From: Isoperla grammatica | Taxonomy: Eukaryota > Arthropoda > Insecta > Plecoptera > Perlodidae | DNA: 64,000 nt | Reading direction: 5' to 3' | Assembly (NCBI GenBank): GCA_945910005.1 | Contig: OX246742.1 | Location: 46,852,402 to 46,916,401 of the forward strand | Shown here: positions 46,594 through 56,168 of the stretch, piece after piece | Numbering within the stretch: position 1 is the stretch's first letter | Layout of the letters: each line of letters begins with the position of its first letter | Position numbers and translations under genes: made by a program | The notes under the pieces: model-generated | Database searches by the model: none | The model's input: the letters and a program-made list of their open reading frames with translations, nothing else | Told to the model about the DNA's origin: nothing

Positions 46594-48192
46594 GTCTACT
46601 CGACGGTCACGTGGCCCCAGTGACGTCACATCACCACGTGTCAAGACGTCTACTCGACGGTCACGTGGCCCCAGTGACGTCACATCACCACGTGTCAAGA
46701 CGTCTACTCGACGGTCACGTGGCCCCAGTGACGTCACATCACCACGTGTCAAGACGTCTACTCGACGGTCACGTGGCTCCAGTGACGTCACATCACCACG
46801 TGTCAAGACGTCTACTCGACGGTCACGTGGCCCCAGACACGTCACATCACCACGTGTCAAGACGTCTACTCGACGGTCACGTGGCCCAGTGACGTCACAT
46901 CACCACGTGTCATGACGTCTACTCGACGGTCACGTGGCCCCAGACACGTCACATCACCACGTGTCAAGACGTCTACTCGACGGTCACGTGGCCCCAGTGA
47001 CGTCACATCACCACGTGTCATGACGTCTACTCGACGGTCACGTGGCCCCAGACACGTCACATCACCACGTGTCAAGACGTCTACTCGACGGTCACGTGGC
47101 CCCAGTGACGTCACATCACCACGTGTCAAGACGTCTACTCGACGGTCACGTGGCCCCAGTGACGTCACATCACCACGTGTCATGACGTCTACTCGACGGT
47201 CACGTGGCCCCAGACACGTCACATCACCACGTGTCAAGACGTCTACTCGACGGTCACGTGGCCCCAGTGACGTCACATCACCACGTGTCAAGATGTCTAC
47301 TCGACGGTCACGTGGCCCCAGTGACGTCACATCTCCACGTGTCAAGACGTCTACTCGACGGTCACGTGGCCCCAGTGACGTCACATCTCCACGTGTCAAG
47401 ACGTCTACTCGACGGTCACGTGGCCCCAGTGACGTCACATCACCACGTGTCAAGATGTCTACTCGACGGTCACGTGGCCCCAGTGACGTCACATCACCAC
47501 GTGTCAAGACGTCTACTCGACGGTCACGTGGCCCAGTGACGTCACATCACCACGTGTCAAGACGTCTACTCGACGGTCACGTGGCCCAGTGACGTCACAT
47601 CACCACGTGTCAAGACGTCTACTCGACGGTCACGTGGCCCCAGTGACGTCACATCACCACGTGTCAAGACGTCTACTCGACGGTCACGTGGCCCAATGAC
47701 GTCACATCACCACGTGTCAAGACGTCTACTCGACGGTCACGTGGCCCAATGACGTCACATCACCACGTGTCAAGACGTCTACTCGACGGTCACGTGGCCC
47801 AGTGACGTCACATCACCACGTGTCAAGACGTCTACTCGACGGTCACGTGGCCCAATGACGTCACATCACCACGTGTCAAGACGTCTACTCGACGGTCACG
47901 TGGCCCAATGACGTCACATCACCACGTGTCAAGACGTCTACTCGACGGTCACGTGGCCCAATGACGTCACATCACCACGTGTCAAGACGTCTACTCGACG
48001 GTCACGTGGCCCAGTGACGTCACATCACCACGTGTCAAGACGTCTACTCGACGGTCACGTGGCCCGTGACGTCACATCACCACGTGTCAAGACGTCTACT
48101 CGACGGTCACGTGACCCGTGACGTCACATCACCACGTGTCAAGATGTCTACTCGACGGTCACGTAACCCCAGTGACGTCACATCACCACATG
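46594..48192. repeat. 54-bp minisatellite, about 30 copies, with E-boxes and CRE
   Basis: Head-to-tail units (54 bp in the left half, mostly 53 bp in the right half, 51 bp near the end) each contain GTCACGTGGC, usually TGACGTCAC, and CCACGTGTC. Most units thus hold two CACGTG E-boxes and one full CRE palindrome. Four copies in the left half have CAGACACGTCAC instead and lose the CRE. Variants with CATGACG for CAAGACG recur alongside them, suggesting higher-order amplification. Fifty-four is a multiple of three, which keeps frames open on both strands (up to 226 codons); the 53-bp units close them. These are not genes. Confidence 0.95.
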
Positions 48193-48781
48193 TTTACGCG
48201 CTTCAGTGACAAAGCAATACAACCTTCTGTCTTCTCTTAACACAACACGTGGCTTAACCTCAAAGCCGTAAAGATACGGAGACACGGGACTGCCTGGCTG
48301 TCTCGTCAAGGTACAACTTTTATACGTGGAACATGTGAAAACACTAGTTACTGTTCAGTCTACCATCAACAACAGAAGTTATATAACTCCCTGTAAGTAC
48401 CACTATATTCTCGAACTACAGCAAAACAAGGTAAAAAGTGACCTTATCTTAACATTTCTAAAACAACAAATGTATTTAATGACAAAGTTATTTCTTGAAA
48501 CTGTCATGTGCATTCTGTCAGACTTTACTCTTTGTAATGCTCGATCTTATGAGTTTCAACTATACATTTTTTACTTCGGTTGACTTGATTTACAAGCTTT
48601 TGATTTGTGAGCGGGGAAAATAAGTTAGCGAAGACTTATACATGTTTCTGTAAGTCATGTATAGCAAACACGTGGATGGAACTACATGGCATATTACGCT
48701 TAGGACCTGCGCCCCAACCACACGAGCCACCGTGGGCGACTAAACCACGAACCAATAAGTTAAGCGCTCTGCGTTCTGAGC
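48193..48781. other. Non-coding DNA, no gene seen
   Basis: No supported feature before the transposon boundary. Confidence 0.6.
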
Positions 48782-49143
48782 CTCCCGCCTAGGGTTGCCA
48801 TTTGTCCGGTTAAACCCGGACATGTCCTCTTTTTCGTATGCTCTTCATGCGTCCGGGCGGCTTTTTAATAAAAGCATGAAATGTCCGGGTTTTTGGTTTC
48901 ACTTGGGCCGGATCGCGTCTTTTTCACGAAAAATGCAGGTGTCATGTTCACCATTCGATTAGTCGCATGTAGGCCTCAGGTCCCTTACAACACTGCTATA
49001 AGTAAAAATAGTATCATTTTTTCAGTGAAATACCGAAGGGAATTTTGGGGCTTAACCCCCCCTTCCACTTGGCCTACCTACAAAAACGATTCTTATAATT
49101 TTAAAACATGTATATAGAAGCACATATAACGGATTGTAGGATC

Positions 49144-49254
49144 AAGCTTATCTACACCAGGCTTTACACCTATTATGGGTTTCACTGCGAGCTGCGTTCA
49201 CCTCAGGCTACGAAAACACATTTCTTTCACTAGCCCACTACAAGCTTATCTATA
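49144..49254. repeat. 98-bp satellite, partial first block
   Basis: About one copy of the unit found at 51795-53290, beginning with AAGCTTATCTACA and containing TATTATGGGTTTCACTGCGA. The SINE at 49255 interrupts it. Confidence 0.85.
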
Positions 49255-49639
49255 TTCTAAGCCGGTTCCATTACGAACACCGAAGTTAAGCAACCTCGGG
49301 CTAGGTCAGGAGGTAGATGGGTGACCACTCGCCTCTGAAACACTCTAGTTACCGTTGGTTAGAGCAGATTGGAGGGTTCGAAAGCTTGTGTAACAGCTTC
49401 GTTCTTCTCGTCAACTGCTCGGCAGTCCAGGTTAGTGGAGGAACCTATATGACTTGTCAAAGTTACACCGTCCTTTCGGATGGGACGTAAAGCCGATGGT
49501 CCCCTTGGTACTTTTCGACAGGAGTAGGCTACATACCGGTACTAGGCTTCCCCTCCTCCCTTCCTCATTATCATTCATCAATCATCACTCATCAGGCTAA
49601 AGAGGGCATTGTGCCCTACACATCAAAAAAAAAAATAAA
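49255..49639 (+). mobile_element. 5S-rRNA-headed SINE nested in the satellite
   Basis: The head (about 49261-49369) is 5S-like. CACCGAAGTTAAGCAAC, CTCGGGCT and GATGGGTGACC match the internal control region (A box and C box) of 5S rRNA genes, while other parts have diverged. It is followed by a body and an A-rich tail (49625-49639). TATCTATA (49247-49254) and TATCTACA (49640-49647) flank it and fit an 8-bp target duplication of satellite sequence. The body matches the truncated copy at 8690-8908. This is a SINE3-type layout, not a functional 5S gene. Confidence 0.8.
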
Positions 49640-49835
49640 TATCTACATTAGCCTTTACACCTATTATGGGTTTCACTGCGAGCAGCGATCGTCTCTGGCT
49701 ACGAAAACTCATTTCTTTCACAAGCTCACTACAAGCTTATCTACATTAGGCTTTACACCTATAAGGGTTTCACTGCGAGCTGGGATCACCTCAGGCTACA
49801 AAAACACATTTCTCTCACTAGACTAGCCTAGAAGA
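49640..49835. repeat. 98-bp satellite, second block
   Basis: Two copies resume directly after the SINE, with the phrase TCTACATTAGCCTTTACACC, and run into a (CTA)n tract. Confidence 0.85.

Positions 49836-49868
<33 letters not shown>
49836..49868. repeat. (CTA)n microsatellite
   Basis: About ten trinucleotide units at the junction between the satellite and the TTAGG block. Confidence 0.95.
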
Positions 49869-49910
49869 GACAAGACATAGACTAACACTACATAGATGGG
49901 ATGGATGTAA

Positions 49911-50260
49911 GGTTTGGTTAGGTTAGGTTAGGTTAGGTTAGGTTAGGTTAGGTTAGGTTAGGTTAGGTTAGGTTAGGTTAGGTTAGGTTAGGTTAGGTTA
50001 GGTTAGGTTAGGTTAGGTTAGGTTAGGTTAGGTTAGGTTAGGTTAGGTTAGGTTAGGTTAGGTTAGGTTAGGTTAGGTTAGGTTAGGTTAGGTTAGGTTA
50101 GGTTAGGTTAGGTTAGGTTAGGTTAGGTTAGGTTAGGTTATGTTATGTTATGTTATGTTAGGTTAGGTTAGGTTAGGTTAGGTTAGGTTAGGTTAGGTTA
50201 GGTTAGGTTAGGTTAGGTTAGGTTAGGTTAGGTTAGGTTAGGTTAGGTTGGGTTGGGTTA
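49911..50260. repeat. (TTAGG)n array, main block
   Basis: About 70 units of the five-base arthropod telomere motif in one orientation, with four TTATG variants in a row at 50141-50160 and two TTGGG units at the end. It is interstitial and lies inside the transposon. Near-perfect units imply recent expansion. Confidence 0.97.
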
Positions 50261-50263
50261 GTC

Positions 50264-51210
50264 AGATCCGATTCTATCTGATACGATTTGATCCGATCTG
50301 ATCCAACCTGATCCCATCTGATCTGGCCTGATCCGATCTGATCTGGCCTGATCCGACCCGACTTGATCTGATCCGACCAAATCCGACCTGATCCGACCTG
50401 ATCCTATCTGATCCTTTCTGATCTGATAGGATCTGATCCGCCTGATCCGATCTGATCCAGCCTGATCCGATCTGATCCGGCCTGATCCGATCTGATCCAA
50501 CCTGATCCGATCTGATCTTACATAATCCGACCTGATCCAACGCGATCCGATCTGATCCGATCTGATCAGACCTGATCCGATCTGATCCGAGCTGAACTGA
50601 CCAAATCCGACCTAATCCTATCTGATCCTTTCAAATCTGATCCAACCTGATCCAGCCTGATCCGATCTGATCCGGCCTGATCCGACCAAATCCGACCTGA
50701 TCCTATCTGATCCTTTCTGATCTGATCCAACCTGATCCGATCTGATCCGACCTAATCCGACTTGATCCGACCTTATCCGATCTGATCCGAACTGATCCGA
50801 TCTGATCTGATCCGAACTGATCCGATCTGATCCGATCTGATCCGATCCGATCTGATCCGATCCGATCTTATCTGATCCAGCCTGATCCGATCTGATCCGG
50901 CCTGATCCGACCTGAACCAACCTGATCCGATCTGATCTTACCTGATCCGACCTGATCCAACCTGATCCGATCTGATCCAACCTCATCCGATCTGATCAGA
51001 CCTGATCCGATCTGATCCGACCTGATCCTATCTGATCCTTTCTGATCTGATCCGACCTGATCCAGCTTGATCCGATCTGATCCGGCCTGATCCGACCAAA
51101 TCCGACCTGATCCGACCTGATCCTATCTGATCTGATCCAACCTGATCCGATCTGATCTGATCCGATCCGATCTGATCTGATCCGGCAGATGAGGTCAGAT
51201 CAAGTCAGGT
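50264..51210. repeat. 10-bp GATC-word array, about 90 units
   Basis: The region is built of degenerate decamers of the form TGATCCGAYC, each with a GATC tetramer. Variants (GGCC, CAAC, CTTT) mark longer blocks that recur, for example GACCAAATCC and GATCCTTTCTGATC. The last 25 bases read in the opposite sense (AGATGAGGTCAGATC). Open frames with Gln-Ser-Gly-Arg repeats on the minus strand follow from the period and are not genes. Confidence 0.93.
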
Positions 51211-51531
51211 TAGAACCTAACCCATAGCTAGGGTTAGGTTGGGTTTGTTTAGGTTAGGTTAGGTTAGGTTAGGTTAGCTTGGGTTAGGTTAGGTTGGGTT
51301 AGGTTAGGTTGGGTTAGGTTAGGTTAGGTTAGGTTACGTTAGGTTGGGTTAGGTTAGGTTAGGTTGGGTTAGGTTAGGTTAGGTTGGGTTAGGTTAGGTT
51401 AGGTTGGGTTAGGTTGGATTAGGTTAGGTTACCTTAGGTTACGTTAGGTAAGGTTGGGTTAGGTTAGGTTAGGTTAGGCTAGGTTAGGTTAGGTTTGGTT
51501 AGGTTAGGTTAGGTTAGGTTAGGTTAGAACC
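51211..51531. repeat. Degenerate (TTAGG)n block with TTGGG units
   Basis: The same orientation as the main block but with many TTGGG, TTACG and TTAGC variants. It is bounded on both sides by short inverted CCTAA/CCCAA runs (GAACCTAACCC). Confidence 0.93.
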
Positions 51532-51794
51532 TAACCCAACCCAACCCAACACATAACACAAGACGATACTACAAGACATAGACATGGATGGAATGGATGT
51601 TTGGTTGGGTTAGGCTAGGTTAGCTTAGGTTAGGTTAGGTTAGGTTAGGTTGGGTTAGGTTAGGTTAGGTTAGGTTAGGTTAGGTTAGGTTAGGTTAGGT
51701 TGGGTTAGGTTAGAACCTAACCCAACCCAACCCAACACACAACACAACAAGACGATACTACAAAACATAGACTAACACAACATGGATGGAATGG
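51532..51794. repeat. Junction sequence plus third TTAGG block
   Basis: A junction of about 75-90 bp (AACCCAACCCAACCCAACAC, then AAGACGATACTACAA, ACATAGAC, GATGGAATGGATGT) occurs twice, at about 51532-51598 and 51712-51794. Its second half also occurs before the first TTAGG block at 49868-49908. Between the two copies lies a TTAGG block of about 110 bp (51600-51711). The unit [junction plus TTAGG block] has therefore been duplicated as a whole. Confidence 0.88.
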
Positions 51795-53290
51795 ATGTTA
51801 GCTTATTTATATCAGCCTTTACATCTCTTATGGGTTTCACTGCGAGCACCTCAGGCTACGAAAACACATTTCTCTCACTAGCCCACTACAAGCTTATCTA
51901 CATTAGCGTTTACACCTATTATGGGTTTCACTGCGAGCTGGGATCACCTCAGGCTACGAAAATAAATTTCTCTCACTAGCCCACTACAAGCTCATCTACA
52001 TTAGCGTTTACACCTATTATGGGTTTCACTGCGAGCTGGGATCACCTCAGGCTACGAAAATAAATTTCTCTCACTAGCCCACTACAAGCTTATCTACATC
52101 AGCCTTTACACCTATTATGGGTTTCACTGCGAGCTGGGATCACCTCAGGCTACGAAAATAAATTTCTCTCACTAGCCCACTACAAGCTTATCTACATCAG
52201 CCTTTACACCTATTATGGGTTTCACTGCGAGCTGGGATCACCTTAGGCTACGAAAATAAATTTCTCTCACTTGCCCACTACAAGCTTATCTACATCAGCC
52301 TTTACACCTATTATAGGTTTCATTGCGAGCTGGGATCACCTCAGGCTACGAAAATAAATTTCTCTCCCTAGCCCACTACAAGCTTATCTACATCAGCCTT
52401 TACACCTATTATGGGTTTTACTGCGAGCTGGGATCACCTCAGGCTACGAAAATAAATTTCTCTCACTAGCCCACTACAAGCTTATCTACATCAGCCTTTA
52501 CACCTATTATGGGTTTCAATGCGAGCTGGGATCACCTCAGGGTACGAAAATAAATTTCTCTCCCTAGCCCACTACAAGCTTATCTACATCAGCCTGTACA
52601 CCTATTATGGGTTTCACTGCGAGCTGGGATCACCTCAGGCTACGAAAATAAATTTCTCTCACTTGCCCACTACAAGCTTATCTACATCAGCCTTTGCATC
52701 TATTATGGGTTTCACTGCGAGCTGGGATCACCTCAGGCTACGAAAATAAATTTCCCTCACTAGCCCACTACAAGCTTATCTACATCAGCCTTTGCATTTC
52801 ACTGCGAGCTAGGATCACCCCAGGCTACGAAAACACATTTCTCTCACTAGCCCACTTCAAGCTTATCTACATTAGCCTCTACATCTTTTATGGGTTTCAC
52901 TGCGAGCTAGGATCACCTCAGGCTACGAAAACACATATCTCTCACTAGCCCACTACAAGCTTATCTACACTAGCCTCTACATCTTTTATGGGTTTAACTG
53001 CGAGCTGGGATCACCTCAGGCTACGAAAACACATTTCTCTCACTAGCCCACTACAAGCTTATCTACATTAGCCTGTACACCTATTATGGGTTTAACTGCG
53101 AGCTGGGATCACCTCAGGCTACGAAAACACATTTCTCTCACTAGCCCACTACAAGCTTATCTACACTAGCCTCTACATCTTTTATGGGTTTAACTGCGAG
53201 CTGGGATCACCTCAGGCTACGAAAACACATTTCTCTCACTAGCCCACTACAAGCTTATCTACATCAGCCCGTACACCTATTATGGGTTTC
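51795..53290. repeat. 98-bp satellite, main block of about 15 copies
   Basis: Head-to-tail units contain TATTATGGGTTTCACTGCGA, GCTGGGATCACCTCAGGCTA and CTAGCCCACTACAAGCTTAT. Left copies carry AAAATAAATTT and right copies AAAACACATTT, so there are two subfamilies. One copy near 52790 is shortened by deletion. Within this window the unit occurs only inside the hAT-like element. Confidence 0.95.
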
Positions 53291-53392
53291 ACCCCTCCCT
53301 GGCCCACTATATGCATCAATCCCTGAGTATACCACTCTTTATTAAAATGTCCTCTTTTTACCACCGCAACTTATGGCAACCCTACTCCCGCC

Positions 53393-54637
53393 AATAGAAT
53401 ACAAGCATCCACCCTGTGAACCAAGCTAGCGACTTCTGATAATTGCTTCGTACGGAATACAAATGAAGCCGTCGAGATCAGTCCACTTATTTATTCCCGT
53501 CATCTTCCCCATCTGTATAGAATTCACCCGCGTTACCGCTTTAGGCTGGTCGCGGGCGTTAAAACATTTCATATACGTAGCTCTCCACACTAATTATCTC
53601 TTGTATTATTGTCAATTGCATTCCCGAGTTCATATTTCAATCGTAGCGATGCATTTAATAAAAGCAGCTCAAAAATAAATAAATAAAACGTATTTTATCC
53701 TCCAATAGAAGTCGGATGTGTATGTGTTTTATAAACCATGCAACAGCTGCAACGTGTTAACTGGAACGGATGTCATATTAGATTTATTCCAGGACAATGA
53801 ACAAATACGCGATAAAAACACAACAAATTGATCCTCGCTTGTGTTATTCATGTCTTTGTGCAACAATGATCGCATGGGTGTTTAAACGTGGAGCATGCTT
53901 GCGTAATGAGGGCAATATTTTATTGGCGATATTTTATACTTTCCGGGTGATGTGTTTCTACAGTGGAGACACCTCGGACAACGAACCAGAATTTCTGGCG
54001 AAAACCGGTTCTGAGCGATGACCATATTTTGTACAACCCTTGGAATGCATCGCATTCATGTCAATATTCAAAGCTAGAAGATCGTTAAATCAGATTGCGG
54101 ACTGTTGTATTCTGTTAAATACCCCGTGCTAGTTTTATTATTATTGCTTCTGGTTTTACGTCATTTTCAATTATCACAAGCGTTTTCTAAATACATTTAT
54201 GCATATTGTCATCTTTTGATCGTCTTTGTAGTAGGATTATGAAGAAACATATTATGTAATTCATGTGTCCAGTATGCAAATCGTTTGATTCGCATTCATC
54301 TAATAATAACGCTACAAGAAAAAATAAAAAAGTTTTAAGCTCGTGGTGTTCTGATCTATATTAAGGAATAAGTTTCCGAAACGTTAATTCAAATAAAACA
54401 TTAATTTATATTTGGAATTTAGCTTTTACAGTTGTTTGTGTAGCCAATTATGAAATTCTAGGAAATCAGTGAATGGAATGTAGCGCGAACGAGTCGGCCC
54501 AACTACCCCCCTAACGAGGGGTTTACAAACCAGGTAAATATAAGCTCGACGCGGTGGAACGACTGGTTCGTTGTCCGAGGTGTCTCGACTGTACATGATG
54601 CAGTTTTATGGGGCCTGTCTCTGCTGTACACCAGCTA
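53393..54637. promoter_or_regulatory. Non-repetitive block bounded by a 31-bp inverted repeat, possible regulatory region
   Basis: The sequence at 53400-54000 is not repetitive. It carries several AT words of homeodomain type (ACTAATTATC, GTCAATTGC, AATAAAAGC, TTTTATTGG) and GCAACAGCTGCAAC, an E-box. Positions 53959-53989 and 54563-54593 are inverted copies with one mismatch in 31. Open frames of 71-74 codons show no recognisable domain. Regulatory function is inferred; a transposon with short termini is an alternative. Confidence 0.28.
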
Positions 54638-55003
<366 letters not shown>

Positions 55004-55436
55004 AGTTACACCAGCTATGATGGAGAGAGAATCGACATTTCCACAAATAATTATGGCTTGATATCCTTAGGGCAGCAAACTCGGGAAATTAGTTTTTTAA
55101 ATAAAAAAGAGGATGTTTATTGGAAATTTAATTTTATCAGGTAAATATGTTTTTAGTTGGTGTGTGATATTTTTTTTAATGTTCACGTATAAAGACATGT
55201 GTTGATACTTCAACTAGGCACATGCAAAATTTCAGACCTGTCAGATTCTTTCTGAGAGCAAAAAACACTTCGCCTTAAATGTCAAACGCGTCCTTAAAGC
55301 GTCAAAATGTTTTAATTAGTTCAACTTCATATTCCCACCTAATCATACCAGTCACTGATTAAGAATCTGTATAAGTTATGTCTGATCTAGAAAAATTATG
55401 TCGTGTATATCCAGACGGGGGTTTTACTTTTAGACA
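55004..55436. other. Short unique stretch, no gene seen
   Basis: Nothing recognisable between the two repeats. Confidence 0.6.
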
Positions 55437-56168
55437 GCGACAATATGACGCTTAAAACACGCCATGCAGTTCACGAAACGCGGCAATATCCCCAGACAAG
55501 TGCTCTAGTCTAGTCGACTAGCGACGATATGACGCTTAAAACACGCCCTGCAGTTCACGAAACGCGGCAATATCCCCAGACAAGTGCTCTAGTCTAGTCG
55601 ACTAGCGACAATATGACGCTTAAAACACGCCCTGCAGTTCACGAAACGCGGCAATATCCCCAGACAAGTGCTCTAGTCTAGTCGACTAGCGAGAATATGA
55701 AGCTTAAAACACGCGCTGCAGTTCACGAAACGCGGCAATATCCCCAGACAAGTGCTCTAGTCAAGTAGACTAGCGACAATATGACGCTTAAAACACGCCC
55801 TGCAGTTCACGAAACGCGGCAATATCCCCAGACAAGTGCTCTAGTCTAGTCGACTAGCGACAATATGAAGCTTAAAACACGCCCTGCAGTTCACGCAACG
55901 CGGCAATATCCCCAGACAAGTGCTCTAGTCTAGTCAACTAGCGACGATATGAAGCTTAAAACACGCCCTGCAGTTCACGCAACGCGGCAATATCCCCAGA
56001 CAAGTGCTCTATAGTCTAGTCGGCTAGCGACAATATGAAGCTTAAAACACGCCCTGCAGTTCACGAAACGCAGCAATATCCCCAGACAAGTGCTCTAGTC
56101 TAGTCGACTAGCGACAATATGACGCTTAAAACACGCCCTGCAGTTCACGAAAAGCGGCAATATCCCCC
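55437..56168. repeat. 84-bp minisatellite, nearly nine copies
   Basis: Units start at 55437, 55521, 55605, 55689, 55773, 55857, 55941, 56027 and 56111. Each contains GCGACAATATGACGCTTAAA, CCTGCAGTTCACG and CTCTAGTCTAGTCGACTAG, the last including the 12-bp palindrome CTAGTCGACTAG in most copies. One copy has a 2-bp insertion. Confidence 0.95.

Larger units (their letters stand above)
48790..53384. mobile_element. 4595-bp non-autonomous hAT-like element carrying satellite and TTAGG arrays
   Basis: The left end begins TAGGGTTGCCAT and the right end finishes with its exact reverse complement. TAGGG fits the hAT terminal consensus YARNG. The 8 bp CTCCCGCC flank both sides (48782-48789 and 53385-53392), a perfect duplication of the length hAT transposases make. 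Both ends also hold the word ATGTCCTCTTTTT (48822-48834 and 53347-53359), and the left end has repeated GTCCGG words, as expected of subterminal binding sites. No open frame resembles a transposase. The interior consists of a 98-bp satellite, TTAGG blocks, a 10-bp repeat array and a nested SINE, each listed below. An alternative is chance termini around a satellite cluster, which the exact 8-bp flanks make unlikely. Confidence 0.8.

Noticed and set aside
46328..47592. Arg/Ser-rich open frames of 195-226 codons and a minus-strand 213-codon frame
   Set aside because: They follow the 54-bp repeat period and close where 53-bp units begin; no non-repetitive protein part is recognisable.
46594..48192. 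CRISPR-like array
   Set aside because: Units are contiguous near-identical copies with no variable spacers, and the context is eukaryotic.
49261..49369. Functional 5S rRNA gene
   Set aside because: Only the internal control region is well matched; the ends have diverged and it is joined to a SINE body with an A-rich tail.
49911..50260. True chromosome end
   Set aside because: The TTAGG array is followed by 14 kb of other DNA and lies inside a bounded transposon-like element.
50258..50986. Minus-strand frames rich in Gly-Arg-Ile-Arg-Ser-Asp-Gln
   Set aside because: Translation of the degenerate 10-bp GATC array.
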